Origin: Pseudomonadota bacterium
GTDB lineage: Bacteria; Myxococcota_A; UBA796; UBA9615
Reading direction: 5' to 3'
Assembly: GCA_024229515.1 (NCBI GenBank)
Contig: JAAESI010000112.1
Location: 62,001-126,000, forward strand
Length of the DNA: 64,000 bases
Made by a program: the position numbers and the translations under genes. The notes under the pieces are model-generated. The model had not been told where the DNA came from. It worked only from the letters and a program-made list of their open reading frames with translations, and did not search any database. Below, in pieces: positions 37,282 through 45,451 of this stretch. How positions within the stretch are numbered: position 1 is the first letter of the stretch; each line of letters begins with the position of its first letter.

Positions 37282-39096
37282 ATGCGCTGGTGCCTCCCGC
37301 TCCTGGTCCCCCTGCTCGCGGCCTGCCCCATCGCCGTCGCCCCGCCCGACTGGTGCGACGGAACCGCCCGCTTCGACTACGCCCCCGACCGCGAGGCCGG
37401 CCCCACCGCGTACCCCGACGACTTCTGGACGCTGCCCGGAGACACCCCCACCGGCCTGCAGATCCACCTCCAGCCCGACCAGATCCCCGGCATCGAGGAG
37501 ACCTTCGGCAACGTCGGCTCCTACCTGTCCGTATTCGATCACCTCTCCGAACTGGACGGCTGGGGGCTGACCGCGGGCATCGTCATGCCGTTCACTCGGC
37601 CCCTGAACCCGCTGACCCCCGACGACGTCGCCATCGTCGCGTTCCCCGAGGCTGGCGGCCCCATCGTCATCGCGGCCGACCCCCAGATGACCGACTTCGA
37701 CCGCACCGTCGTGCTCCTGCCCCGCCAGCCGCTCCCCCCCGGAACCCTCGCAGCCGCGGCGATTTTCACCTCCGCCACGGGTACCGACGGCACCTGCGCG
37801 GGCCCCTCCCGGGATCTCCGGGAGCTGCTGTCCCCGGAGACGGAACTGGACGACGGCATCCCCGCCGACGTCCGCTCCCCCGACTACGCCGCCGCCGCCG
37901 CCGCCCTCGGCCGCCCCGTCGAAGACATCGCGGCGATGCTCACCTTCACCACCCAGTCTGCGACCCGGCTGTCGTACCTCGTGCGCGACGACATCCTGAG
38001 CCGCCCCGCGCCCACGCCGACCGCCCCCTTCGCCTGCGCCTACGAGGCCGCCAACGACTGGACCGTCTGCGACGGCACCATCGACGTGCTCGACTACCGC
38101 CGCGAAGACCACACCATGGACCCCCTCGGCGACGGCGCCCCCCTCGGCGAACACGCCCTCCCCACCCGCGCCTGGCTCCCCGGCAACGGCACGGGGGGCC
38201 CGTTCCCCACCATTTTGTACGGCCACGGGCTCTCCCACGACCGCTCCCAGGGCACCAAGATCGCCCGTGAGGTCGTCGCCGGTGGCGTCGCCGTCCTCGC
38301 CGTCGACGCCGTCGAACATGGCGACCACCCCAGCCGCACCGAAGCCCCCCTCGAGCTGCTCGAGGCGCTCACCTTCTTCGGCATCCAGTTCTCCCCCTCG
38401 TCGGTCGACGGCCGCCTCATCCGCGACAACTGGCGGCAGTCCACCTTCGACAAGCTCCAGGTGGTCGAACTCGTCGCTGACGGCTTCGACGTAGACGGCG
38501 ACGGCACCGACGATTTCGACCTCCAGCAGCTGCAGTACGTCGGGATCAGCCTCGGGGCGATCATGGGACCCGAACTCCTCACCCTCAGCGACGCCTTCAC
38601 CGCCGGCGTACTCAACGTCCCCGGAGGCCGCACCACCGGCATCATCCAGGACAGCGATCTCTTCTCCCCGCTGTTGGACGTCATGGCTCCCGAAGGCACC
38701 ACGCAGGGCGACATCGCCCGCTTCTTCCCCCTGCTCCAGACCATCGTCGACCCCGGCGACTCGATGGTGTGGGCGCCGCGCGTCCGAGACGTGACCCCCC
38801 AGATCCTCGTCCAGATCGCGTACCAGGACGGCACCATCCCCAACTCGACCAACGAAGCGGTGAGTCGAGCCTTCGGAATCGACGGGGTGGGCCGCGAGGT
38901 CTGGCCCATCGCGGACGTCGACTTCGTCCCCGGACCCGTGCCCGACGCCGGCATCACCCAGTTCGACGAGGTCACCCGCAACGGCGAGGTCGAGACCGCC
39001 GGCCACGACAACATCTTCTCCAGCGACGAGCCCTGGGCCGCGATCGAACACTTCCTCGCGACCGGAGAGGTCGTCGACCCCTACAGTCCCGACTGA
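37282..39096 (+). CDS. Alpha/beta-hydrolase-like lipoprotein
   Basis: 604 residues from ATG 37282 (a GTG at 37273 is possible). Lipobox LLAAC right after a short signal sequence. The second half has the alpha/beta-hydrolase layout: TILYGHGLSHDRS (oxyanion strand), AVDAVEHGDH, nucleophile elbow VGISLGAIMG near residue 420, then a candidate acid and a His (ETAGHDNIF near the C-terminus). Probably an esterase or lipase-like enzyme attached to the envelope; substrate unknown. The N-terminal 280 residues form a separate domain found in similar large secreted hydrolases. Stop overlaps the TetR gene (TGATG). Confidence 0.75.
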   Translation: MRWCLPLLVPLLAACPIAVAPPDWCDGTARFDYAPDREAGPTAYPDDFWTLPGDTPTGLQIHLQPDQIPGIEETFGNVGSYLSVFDHLSELDGWGLTAGIVMPFTRPLNPLTPDDVAIVAFPEAGGPIVIAADPQMTDFDRTVVLLPRQPLPPGTLAAAAIFTSATGTDGTCAGPSRDLRELLSPETELDDGIPADVRSPDYAAAAAALGRPVEDIAAMLTFTTQSATRLSYLVRDDILSRPAPTPTAPFACAYEAANDWTVCDGTIDVLDYRREDHTMDPLGDGAPLGEHALPTRAWLPGNGTGGPFPTILYGHGLSHDRSQGTKIAREVVAGGVAVLAVDAVEHGDHPSRTEAPLELLEALTFFGIQFSPSSVDGRLIRDNWRQSTFDKLQVVELVADGFDVDGDGTDDFDLQQLQYVGISLGAIMGPELLTLSDAFTAGVLNVPGGRTTGIIQDSDLFSPLLDVMAPEGTTQGDIARFFPLLQTIVDPGDSMVWAPRVRDVTPQILVQIAYQDGTIPNSTNEAVSRAFGIDGVGREVWPIADVDFVPGPVPDAGITQFDEVTRNGEVETAGHDNIFSSDEPWAAIEHFLATGEVVDPYSPD

Positions 39097-39686
39097 TGCC
39101 GGCCGAACAGACCCGACAACAACTGCTGGAAGCGACCTTCGCCAGCCTCGTGGAGGTCGGCTACGCGCGCACCTCCACCCCCGAGGTGCTCCGCCGCACC
39201 GGGATCTCGCGGGGCGCCATGCTCCACCACTTCCCCACCAAGCTCGACCTCGTGTCCGCGACCATGGACTACGTCTTCGACAAGCGGCTGGCGGAGTACC
39301 GCGAGGCGTTCGCCAACCTCGTCGTCCCCGAAGGAGAGTCCAAGGCCGTCGCCGCCATCGATCTGCTCTGGGATCTGGTCCGCGGACCGACCTACCACGC
39401 GTGGCTCGAGCTGGTCGTCGCCGCCCGCACCGACCCCGAGCTGATGGAGCGGATCCGCACCATCGACGCCCGCTTCGACAAGAACGCGGCCGAGCTGCGC
39501 GAAGGCTTCTTCCCCCCGATGGAGGTCAAGGACGCCAAGATCTACCGCGTCGCCCTCCGCTTCACCTTCGCCACCCTCAACGGCTTGAGCCTCGTCGGCA
39601 TCCACGAGGACCACGAGGACCTGCAGCCCGTGGTCAACGCGCTGAAGCAGCTCGCCGGCCTCGTCGACCAGTACCAGCGGGGCTAG
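39096..39686 (+). CDS. TetR/AcrR-family transcriptional regulator
   Basis: 196 residues. N-terminal helix-turn-helix: ATFASLVEVGYARTSTPEVLRRTGISRGAMLHHFPTKLDLV (residues about 11-50), the standard TetR DNA-binding domain with its Y/HHF-xxK-xxL signature. The helical C-terminal domain would bind a ligand, not predictable here. Its ATG overlaps the hydrolase stop, and the MNIO gene begins 3 bases after it, so it probably controls this operon, possibly including itself. Confidence 0.88.
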   Translation: MPAEQTRQQLLEATFASLVEVGYARTSTPEVLRRTGISRGAMLHHFPTKLDLVSATMDYVFDKRLAEYREAFANLVVPEGESKAVAAIDLLWDLVRGPTYHAWLELVVAARTDPELMERIRTIDARFDKNAAELREGFFPPMEVKDAKIYRVALRFTFATLNGLSLVGIHEDHEDLQPVVNALKQLAGLVDQYQRG

Positions 39687-39689
39687 TCC

Positions 39690-40571
39690 ATGGGCTTCGA
39701 CCAACGCGTCCAGGAGCTGCCGTTCCTGGGGATCGGCGTCTCCACCGAGTACGGCGCCGCCACCGCCCCCGGCTCCCTCGACCTCCGGCGCTTGCGGGCC
39801 GAACGCCCCGAGTTCGCCGCGTTCCTCGAAGTGGGTCTGGAGACGGTCAAGGGGCTGGACGGATCCAGCGCCGCGTGGGCCGCTGCGGGCCTGCCGACCA
39901 CCTACCACTTCCTCGACATCAACCTCGACGAGCCCGAAGACTTCGATGACCTGTGGCTCGATCAGCTGCGCGCGTTCGCCGCCCAGATCCAGCCCGCGTG
40001 GCTCTGCGGCGACGCCGGCGCGTGGCACTTCGGCTCCCGCGAGGCCGCCCACATGCTCCTGCTGCCGCCGATCCTCACCGACGATGGCGCCACCGAACTG
40101 GCCGAAGGGATCGTGCGCCTGCGCGAGGCGACAGGCCTGGAGGTGATCCCCGAGAACCCACCCGGCGCGGTCTACCTCGGCGACCTCCACCTCCTCGACT
40201 TCTTCGCCCGCGTCTGCGAACGCGCCGACGCCGGGATCCTCCTGGACTGCGCCCACCTCGCCATCTACCAGGAGGCCGCCGGCCACGAGCCGACCGCGGG
40301 GCTCGACGGCTTCCCCCTCGATCGCGTGGTCGAGATCCACGTCGCCGGCGGCGAACCCCGCACCGTGGACGGCTACGACTACATCGAGGACTCCCACACG
40401 CTGTCGGTGCTCCCCCAGACCTGGGCCATCGTCGACCGCGTCGCCCCCGCCGCGACCGAGCTCCGCGCCGTCGTGCTCGAGTGCGATCGCAACCCCTTCG
40501 AGGTCGTCGTCCCCGGCTACGAGGCCCTCGCCCGCCGCTTCGACGGCACCCCCTTCGGAGCCCGCCGATGA
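39690..40571 (+). CDS. DUF692 / MNIO (multinuclear non-haem iron) enzyme
   Basis: 293 residues, TIM-barrel of the MbnB/DUF692 family, whose members use two or three iron ions to oxidise Cys or other residues in ribosomally made peptides. Candidate metal-ligand segments are all present: TYHFLDINL, CGDAGAWHF, VIPENPPG, ILLDCAHLAIY, VVEIHVAGGE and EDSHTL. Cytoplasmic. It is followed, with ATGA overlap, by a partner-like gene (40568), the usual arrangement for such enzymes, but I found no precursor-peptide gene between 39000 and 41300. An alternative is a small-molecule substrate. Confidence 0.85.
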   Translation: MGFDQRVQELPFLGIGVSTEYGAATAPGSLDLRRLRAERPEFAAFLEVGLETVKGLDGSSAAWAAAGLPTTYHFLDINLDEPEDFDDLWLDQLRAFAAQIQPAWLCGDAGAWHFGSREAAHMLLLPPILTDDGATELAEGIVRLREATGLEVIPENPPGAVYLGDLHLLDFFARVCERADAGILLDCAHLAIYQEAAGHEPTAGLDGFPLDRVVEIHVAGGEPRTVDGYDYIEDSHTLSVLPQTWAIVDRVAPAATELRAVVLECDRNPFEVVVPGYEALARRFDGTPFGARR

Positions 40572-41200
40572 GCGCCCGCGCCCTGCAACGCGTCGCCATC
40601 CGCATGCACCACGACCCCTACCTCGTGGCCGCGGTCTACGACGATCCCGACGCCGCCCTCGCGGACGAAGAGCTGACCGCCGACGAGCGGGCGATGCTGA
40701 TCGCCCCGGACCAGCGTGCCTGGGGCACCGACCCCGCCCGCGTCGACCGGGTGCTCGAAGCCCTCCGCCGCGAGCTGCCGGTCAGCTGCGCCATCGTCGA
40801 GTTGGCCTCCGGGAGCCGGCGCGCCCTCCTCCGCTTCTTCTCCGACGAGGCCTTCCACGACTGCGTCAGCAACCGCGGCGTGCTCGTCTTCGCCTTCGCC
40901 GACTGGCTTCAGGACCAGGGCCGCGAGGGCCGCTGGGGTCGCATCCGGCTCACCGCTGTGGCGACCCTGGAAGGGGCCTGCGCGCGGGTCCGCCGGGGAC
41001 TGCCCGGCGACGGCCTCACGGTCGAACTCCCCGATGGAACGATCGAGCTGTTCGCCGCCCTCAGCGCGGCCCTCCCCACCGGCCGGGTACCAGGACTCAA
41101 CCGCCTGCCGCGTCTTCGGAGCGAGCCGTCCGAGTACCTCCGCGTCGAGCGAAAAGAGGGCCCCGGCGCCGAACTGTCGGTCTACGCGGTGGAGCCCTGA
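40568..41200 (+). CDS. MNIO partner-like protein
   Basis: 210 residues, start ATGA-overlapping the MNIO gene. The first 65 residues (LQRVAIRMHHDPYLVAAVYDDPDAALADEELTADERAML) form a helical module like those that end in -L-T-x-E-E-R-x-x-L in nitrile-hydratase-leader or RiPP-recognition-type proteins. The remainder (about 80-205) is a mixed alpha/beta domain without recognised family. By position and size it is likely the accessory subunit that presents a substrate peptide to the iron enzyme. No membrane segments or Cys motifs. Confidence 0.6.
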   Translation: MSARALQRVAIRMHHDPYLVAAVYDDPDAALADEELTADERAMLIAPDQRAWGTDPARVDRVLEALRRELPVSCAIVELASGSRRALLRFFSDEAFHDCVSNRGVLVFAFADWLQDQGREGRWGRIRLTAVATLEGACARVRRGLPGDGLTVELPDGTIELFAALSAALPTGRVPGLNRLPRLRSEPSEYLRVERKEGPGAELSVYAVEP

Positions 41201-41240
41201 CACGAACTGCCCTTGCCGAAATGCCCCCCTCGACATCACG

Positions 41241-42893
41241 ATGGGGGACGTGGGCCGACTCTTCCTCCTCCTGGTGATCGTCGGCTGTGGGGCCCCCGAG
41301 GAGCTGCCGCCGCCCCCCGGGGACGACCCCGGAACGGTGGAGATCGAGCCCCTCGAGGACCCGGTCCGGATCGCTGGAAGCGGCGTCTTCTTCGCCCCCG
41401 CGGGCGCCCCCATCGACCACGTCACCCGCCTCGCTTGGGACGTCGAGGACCGTTGGCTCGACGACTTCACCGGCGGCTTCGCCGTGCTCGACTGCGACGG
41501 CGACGGGGACCTCGACCTGCTCTTCACCAGCGGCGACGGCGAGCACTCGCTCCATCGCAACGCCGGGGACGCCACCTTCGAGCGGGTCGACGACGCCGGC
41601 GTCGCTTTCCCCGGCGACGCCACCGCCTCCGCTTCGGTCGCGGATTTCGACAACGACGGCGACTCCGACGTGCTCCTGCTCGTGCAGTTCGGCCCCAACC
41701 GGCTGCTCGTCAACGACGGCGCCTGCCGCTTCGAGGACCAGGCCGACGCCCTCGGCCTGCACGACGCCCACCGCTCCCTGCACGCCACCTGGGTCGACCT
41801 CGATCGCGACGGCCAGCTCGACCTCTACCTCACCAACTGGGCCTCCGCCGTCGGCGAGGACCAGCCCGACGTGCCCGCCGACCCCCACCCCGACCGGCTC
41901 TGGCTGCGCTCGCCCGACGGCGGCTTCGTGGATGCGACCGACCAGCTCCTCGCGGACACGGCCGAGGCGTTCGGCATGGTCAGCGGCTTCCTCGACGTGC
42001 CCGCCGACGGCGACTTCGAGCTGATCCAGACCAACGATCGGGGGGGCCTGTTCGTGGGCAACCGGCTGTTCGACAACCTCGGCCCGGACGCCGACGGCCG
42101 GCTGCAGTGGGAGGACGTGACCGAGGCCCGCGGCTTCGTCAGCGATCCGGACGGCATGGGGCTGGCGTTCGGCGACATCGACGGCGACGGACACGTCGAC
42201 ATCTTCAACTCGGGCAACTTCGAGACGGTCTTCCGCAACCTCGGCGACGGCTCCTTCGTGGACGTCGGCCTCGCCGCCGGCCTCGACTCTCCCGATCCGA
42301 CGAGCTTGTCCTGGGGCGGCTCCCTCCTGGATGTCGACGCCGATGGAGCCCTCGACCTCGTGTTCGTGCGCTCCTCGTTCTGGGACCTGGGCCCCGACTT
42401 CCCGCCCCAGTACGAGGACGTCGCCCGCTTCTTCCGCAACACCAACGGGAGCCCCGAGCTCGTCGCCCAGACCCTCCAGGGCACGCCCCTGGGCGGTGAA
42501 GCCAACTGGCGCGCGGCGGCGGTGGCCGACCTCAACGGCGACGGGTTCGAGGACCTCGTCATCTCGGTTGTCGAGGAAGCCCCCCGCATCGCCCTCACCA
42601 ACCCCCCGGACGGCGGCTACGTCGTGCAGGTCGAGCTGGTCGGGACCCTGAGCAACCGCGACGGCCGCGGCAGCGTCGTCGAGCTGGAGACCCCCTCCGG
42701 AACCCAGCTGCGGTGGCCCGGCGCGGTCGAGGCGTACTCCACCGGCACCCCCGCGACCGTGGCGTTCGGGGTCGGGTCGGCGTCCTCGGTCGGCCCCCTC
42801 CGAGTCCAGTGGCCGTCCGGTCAGGTCCAGGAGGTCGCGACCGTCCCCGCCGGAAGCCGGGTGGTCCTCGTCGAACCCTCGGGGGCGCTGTGA
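41241..42893 (+). CDS. CRTAC1/ASPIC-like FG-GAP lipoprotein
   Basis: 550 residues from ATG 41241. Lipobox LLVIVGCG, then Pro-rich linker. VCBS/FG-GAP units throughout (VLDCDGDGDLDLLF, DFDNDGDSDVLLL, DLDRDGQLDLYLTN, DIDGDGHVDIFNSG, DLNGDGFEDLVIS) form a propeller, and the C-terminal 100 residues are an ASPIC/UnbV domain (NRDGRGSVVELETPSG, VQWPSGQVQEV). Secreted, calcium-dependent fold, probably carbohydrate or protein binding. A 40-base gap separates it from the MNIO partner, and its stop overlaps the next gene as GTGA. Confidence 0.85.
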   Translation: MGDVGRLFLLLVIVGCGAPEELPPPPGDDPGTVEIEPLEDPVRIAGSGVFFAPAGAPIDHVTRLAWDVEDRWLDDFTGGFAVLDCDGDGDLDLLFTSGDGEHSLHRNAGDATFERVDDAGVAFPGDATASASVADFDNDGDSDVLLLVQFGPNRLLVNDGACRFEDQADALGLHDAHRSLHATWVDLDRDGQLDLYLTNWASAVGEDQPDVPADPHPDRLWLRSPDGGFVDATDQLLADTAEAFGMVSGFLDVPADGDFELIQTNDRGGLFVGNRLFDNLGPDADGRLQWEDVTEARGFVSDPDGMGLAFGDIDGDGHVDIFNSGNFETVFRNLGDGSFVDVGLAAGLDSPDPTSLSWGGSLLDVDADGALDLVFVRSSFWDLGPDFPPQYEDVARFFRNTNGSPELVAQTLQGTPLGGEANWRAAAVADLNGDGFEDLVISVVEEAPRIALTNPPDGGYVVQVELVGTLSNRDGRGSVVELETPSGTQLRWPGAVEAYSTGTPATVAFGVGSASSVGPLRVQWPSGQVQEVATVPAGSRVVLVEPSGAL

Positions 42894-43786
42894 GTCGGCT
42901 CCTCGCCCTCGCCCTGCTGGGCGTCACGCTGCTCCTCCCCGGCGCGGCCCACGCGCTGACGTGGTGGGTCGACGACGACGCGCAGGCGCAGGCCCTCGAA
43001 GAGGCGCTGGCGACCTACTGGCCCGACCACGACCTGGCGATTCGGGCGGGCGTGCCGACCCACCAGCGCGAAGCGATCTGGTACGCCGGCGGCGAGTTGG
43101 TGATGGTCGCGGGCGAACGGGTGCGCTGGCAGGCGGCTCCCGAGGGGGATTTCGCCTCTCAGGTGGCGCTGGTACGGAGTTGGCTGCGGGAGCTCCCCGC
43201 GGGCACCGACGCGGGCTGGATTCCCCACACCCGGCCGAGCATCAACGGCTTCGGTGTCGTCGCCGGCGGCGCCGGCCTGCGGCTCCCCACCATCGGCTCC
43301 GACCTCGCCCTCAGCCCCGCCTCCCCGGCCGGCCACTTCAGCCTCGCCGGCGGCATCGCGTGGCCGGTCTTCCGGATCGGCATGGCGGCCGTCGGGACCT
43401 TCGGCGAAGCCGCCGGGCAGGGCGTCAACGGGGTCTCGATCTCCCGCATCTTCGTGGGCGGCATCGCCTCCCTGGTCGCCCCCGCGGGCGTGGTCGAGGT
43501 GGAGAACCTCATCGGCTTCGGGGGCCGCATGGTGATGCTCCGGGCCAAGGAGCTCCCGATCGACCCCCAGACCGTGCGTCTGGCCTCCTTCCTGCTCGGC
43601 GTGCGCGTCATGGGACGGGCCACTCCGCTGCTGTCGATCGGGGGCGGGATCGGCATCGGAATCGATCTGGCGCCCATCTTCGTAGCGGTCGGCCCCGACG
43701 CCTCCCCGGAGCTGCTGTCGCCGGTCACGCTGTCGTTCGAGCTGGCCTTCGCGATCGGCGGGGCCCGCGCCCCCCAGGCTCGTTGA
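42890..43786 (+). CDS. Exported hypothetical protein, possibly membrane-associated
   Basis: 298 residues from GTG 42890. Signal peptide LLALALLGVTLLLPGAAHA. The first 100 mature residues look like a small alpha/beta domain (WWVDDDAQAQALEEALATYW); the rest is Gly-rich beta structure (GFGVVAGGAGLRLPT, GHFSLAGGIAWPVFRIG, PLLSIGGGIGIGIDLAPIF), compatible with an outer-membrane barrel. No family recognised. It is coupled to the CRTAC-like lipoprotein upstream and followed 10 bases later by the sigma factor gene. Confidence 0.6.
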   Translation: MSRLLALALLGVTLLLPGAAHALTWWVDDDAQAQALEEALATYWPDHDLAIRAGVPTHQREAIWYAGGELVMVAGERVRWQAAPEGDFASQVALVRSWLRELPAGTDAGWIPHTRPSINGFGVVAGGAGLRLPTIGSDLALSPASPAGHFSLAGGIAWPVFRIGMAAVGTFGEAAGQGVNGVSISRIFVGGIASLVAPAGVVEVENLIGFGGRMVMLRAKELPIDPQTVRLASFLLGVRVMGRATPLLSIGGGIGIGIDLAPIFVAVGPDASPELLSPVTLSFELAFAIGGARAPQAR

Positions 43787-43796
43787 TCGAGATTCT

Positions 43797-44390
43797 GTGA
43801 AGGATTCTCCGAGCCCCGACACAGATCAGAACGTGGTGGGCACGTCCGGAGACGCAGCAGCGATCGAGCGCTTCTACAGGGAGCACGCTGAGCGGGTCCT
43901 GGCGTGGACACTGCGATTGGGAGGCCCGGCGGTGGACGCCGAGGACCTCACCCAGGAGGTCTTCGCCATCGCTCTGCGCCGCCTCCCCGACTTCCGCGGA
44001 GACTCCAAGCCCAGCACGTGGCTGTTCGGAATCACCCGTCGCGTCGTCGCCAACGCCCGCCGCAAAGCCGCCGTCCGCCGCTTCGTGGGGCTGGGGGAGC
44101 TGCCCGAGCTGCCGGACACGGCGCCCGGCGCGGACGAAACGGTGGATCGCCTCCGGCGCCGTCGGCAGGTTCAGCTGGCGCTGGAGAAGCTCGGCACGTC
44201 GCACCGCGAGGCCATCGCCCTAGTCGATCTCGAGGGGCTCAGCGCCGTGGAAGCGGGCGAGCTCCTGGGCGTGCCCGTCGGCACTATCTACAGCCGCCTG
44301 CACCTGGGCCGCCGCGCCTTCGCCCACGCCTTGCAGCGTCAGGGCGTCACCCGCGAGTCCCTCATCGCCGAGCCCGGGGTGTCCCGATGA
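43797..44390 (+). CDS. ECF-type RNA polymerase sigma factor
   Basis: 197 residues. Region 2 (about residues 25-90): FYREHAERVLAWTLRLGG, VDAEDLTQEVFAIALRRLPDFRG and STWLFGITRRVVANARRK, the classic sigma-2 motifs. Region 4 (about 125-180): LALEKLGTSHREAIALVDLEGLSAVEAGELLGVPVGTIYSRLHLGRRAF. Directs core polymerase to specific promoters, likely for envelope functions. GTG start. Its stop overlaps a membrane protein that is a plausible anti-sigma regulator. Confidence 0.93.
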   Translation: MKDSPSPDTDQNVVGTSGDAAAIERFYREHAERVLAWTLRLGGPAVDAEDLTQEVFAIALRRLPDFRGDSKPSTWLFGITRRVVANARRKAAVRRFVGLGELPELPDTAPGADETVDRLRRRRQVQLALEKLGTSHREAIALVDLEGLSAVEAGELLGVPVGTIYSRLHLGRRAFAHALQRQGVTRESLIAEPGVSR

Positions 44391-45451
44391 CCATGCCGGG
44401 CTGGGTCGTCGACGCGGTCACTCCCACCGACGGTGAGATGGATCGCCTCGAGCATCCCGTCGACGCCGACGTGCTCGCGGCCGTGGTCGACGCCCTCGCT
44501 CCGTCGCAGCGCGAAGTGCAGGCCCTGCTGGTCCGGCTTCGCGCGGAGCCCGTTCGCGGTCGGCGCCTCATCCCCGCCTTCGGGGTTGGCGGCGGCAGCT
44601 TCTTCGCCTGGGGCCTCGCCCTCGCCGCCGCCGGTGCCGTCGCTGTCGGCGTCGCGACATCGGCCAACGCCCCCGAGCCGGCCCCCGCCGCGCCCGTGGT
44701 TCCCCTCGTGATCCCCGCCGAGCGCCCCGCGCCGGTGATCCTGACCGCGCCGCCCCGGCCGGCCGCCCCCGTTCCCCTGTCGGAGCCGCCTGTCATGGCT
44801 TCGACTTCGACCCCGACCAGGACGGTCGAGGTCTCCGCCCCGGTCGATCCACTGCCGACCGATCCCACCGAAACGCTGGCCGTCTTGTCGCCGCCTGTCG
44901 AGCAGGAACCGCTCGTCGACGACGACGTGGACGTCCGCAACTTCACCCGGATCCAGGAGTCGATCGAAATGAACAGCGCACCTGCGACCACGCTCCACCT
45001 GACCGAGTTGTTCCTGCAGCGCCACCCTGACTCGCCGCTGGCCGAGGAGGCGACCATCCTCCGCCTCGAGCTGCTCGCCCAGACCGCCCCCCCGCGGCAG
45101 GCGATGACGGCGCTGGACGGCTGGCTGTCGACCCACGTCGACCACCCGCAGTTCCTCCGCCTGCTCGAGGTCCGCGCCGACCTCGCCCGCAACGGCATGC
45201 AGAACTGCCGCGCGGCGTTGGCCTCGTACCGCACCCTCGCCACCCGCGCCCGAGGCGCCCGCAAGGCCCGCGCCGAAGCGTTCGGGGGGCTCTGCGCCCT
45301 GTCCGAGGGGCTGGACGACGAGGCCCGCGAGTCGCTCGCGACCGCCATCGCCAACCCGTTCCTGCCCGAGGGGCTGCGCTTCGAAGTGACCGAGGCGCTC
45401 GCCCACCTCGAGACGATGGGCCGCGTCGTTCCCCTGCGTAAGGCCCAGTGA
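44387..45451 (+). CDS. Single-pass membrane protein, probable anti-sigma-type regulator
   Basis: 354 residues. Residues 1-60 are a cytoplasmic helical segment (EMDRLEHPVDADVLAAVVDALAPSQREVQALLVRLR) of the size of an anti-sigma domain, without a visible zinc motif. One membrane helix follows at about 72-90 (FFAWGLALAAAGAVAVGVATS), then a Pro/Ala-rich periplasmic linker, then TPR-like helices (LHLTELFLQRHPDSPLAEEATILRLELL). Overlap with the ECF sigma gene (ATGA) and with the M30-like lipoprotein (TGATG) supports a sigma/membrane-regulator/secreted-target cassette. Assignment rests mainly on context. Confidence 0.65.
   Translation: MTMPGWVVDAVTPTDGEMDRLEHPVDADVLAAVVDALAPSQREVQALLVRLRAEPVRGRRLIPAFGVGGGSFFAWGLALAAAGAVAVGVATSANAPEPAPAAPVVPLVIPAERPAPVILTAPPRPAAPVPLSEPPVMASTSTPTRTVEVSAPVDPLPTDPTETLAVLSPPVEQEPLVDDDVDVRNFTRIQESIEMNSAPATTLHLTELFLQRHPDSPLAEEATILRLELLAQTAPPRQAMTALDGWLSTHVDHPQFLRLLEVRADLARNGMQNCRAALASYRTLATRARGARKARAEAFGGLCALSEGLDDEARESLATAIANPFLPEGLRFEVTEALAHLETMGRVVPLRKAQ

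Noticed and set aside
39000..41300. Small RiPP precursor ORF beside the MNIO enzyme
   Set aside because: No short Cys-containing ORF with a start and ribosome binding site fits in the 3-base and 40-base gaps; frames inside the genes are shadows.
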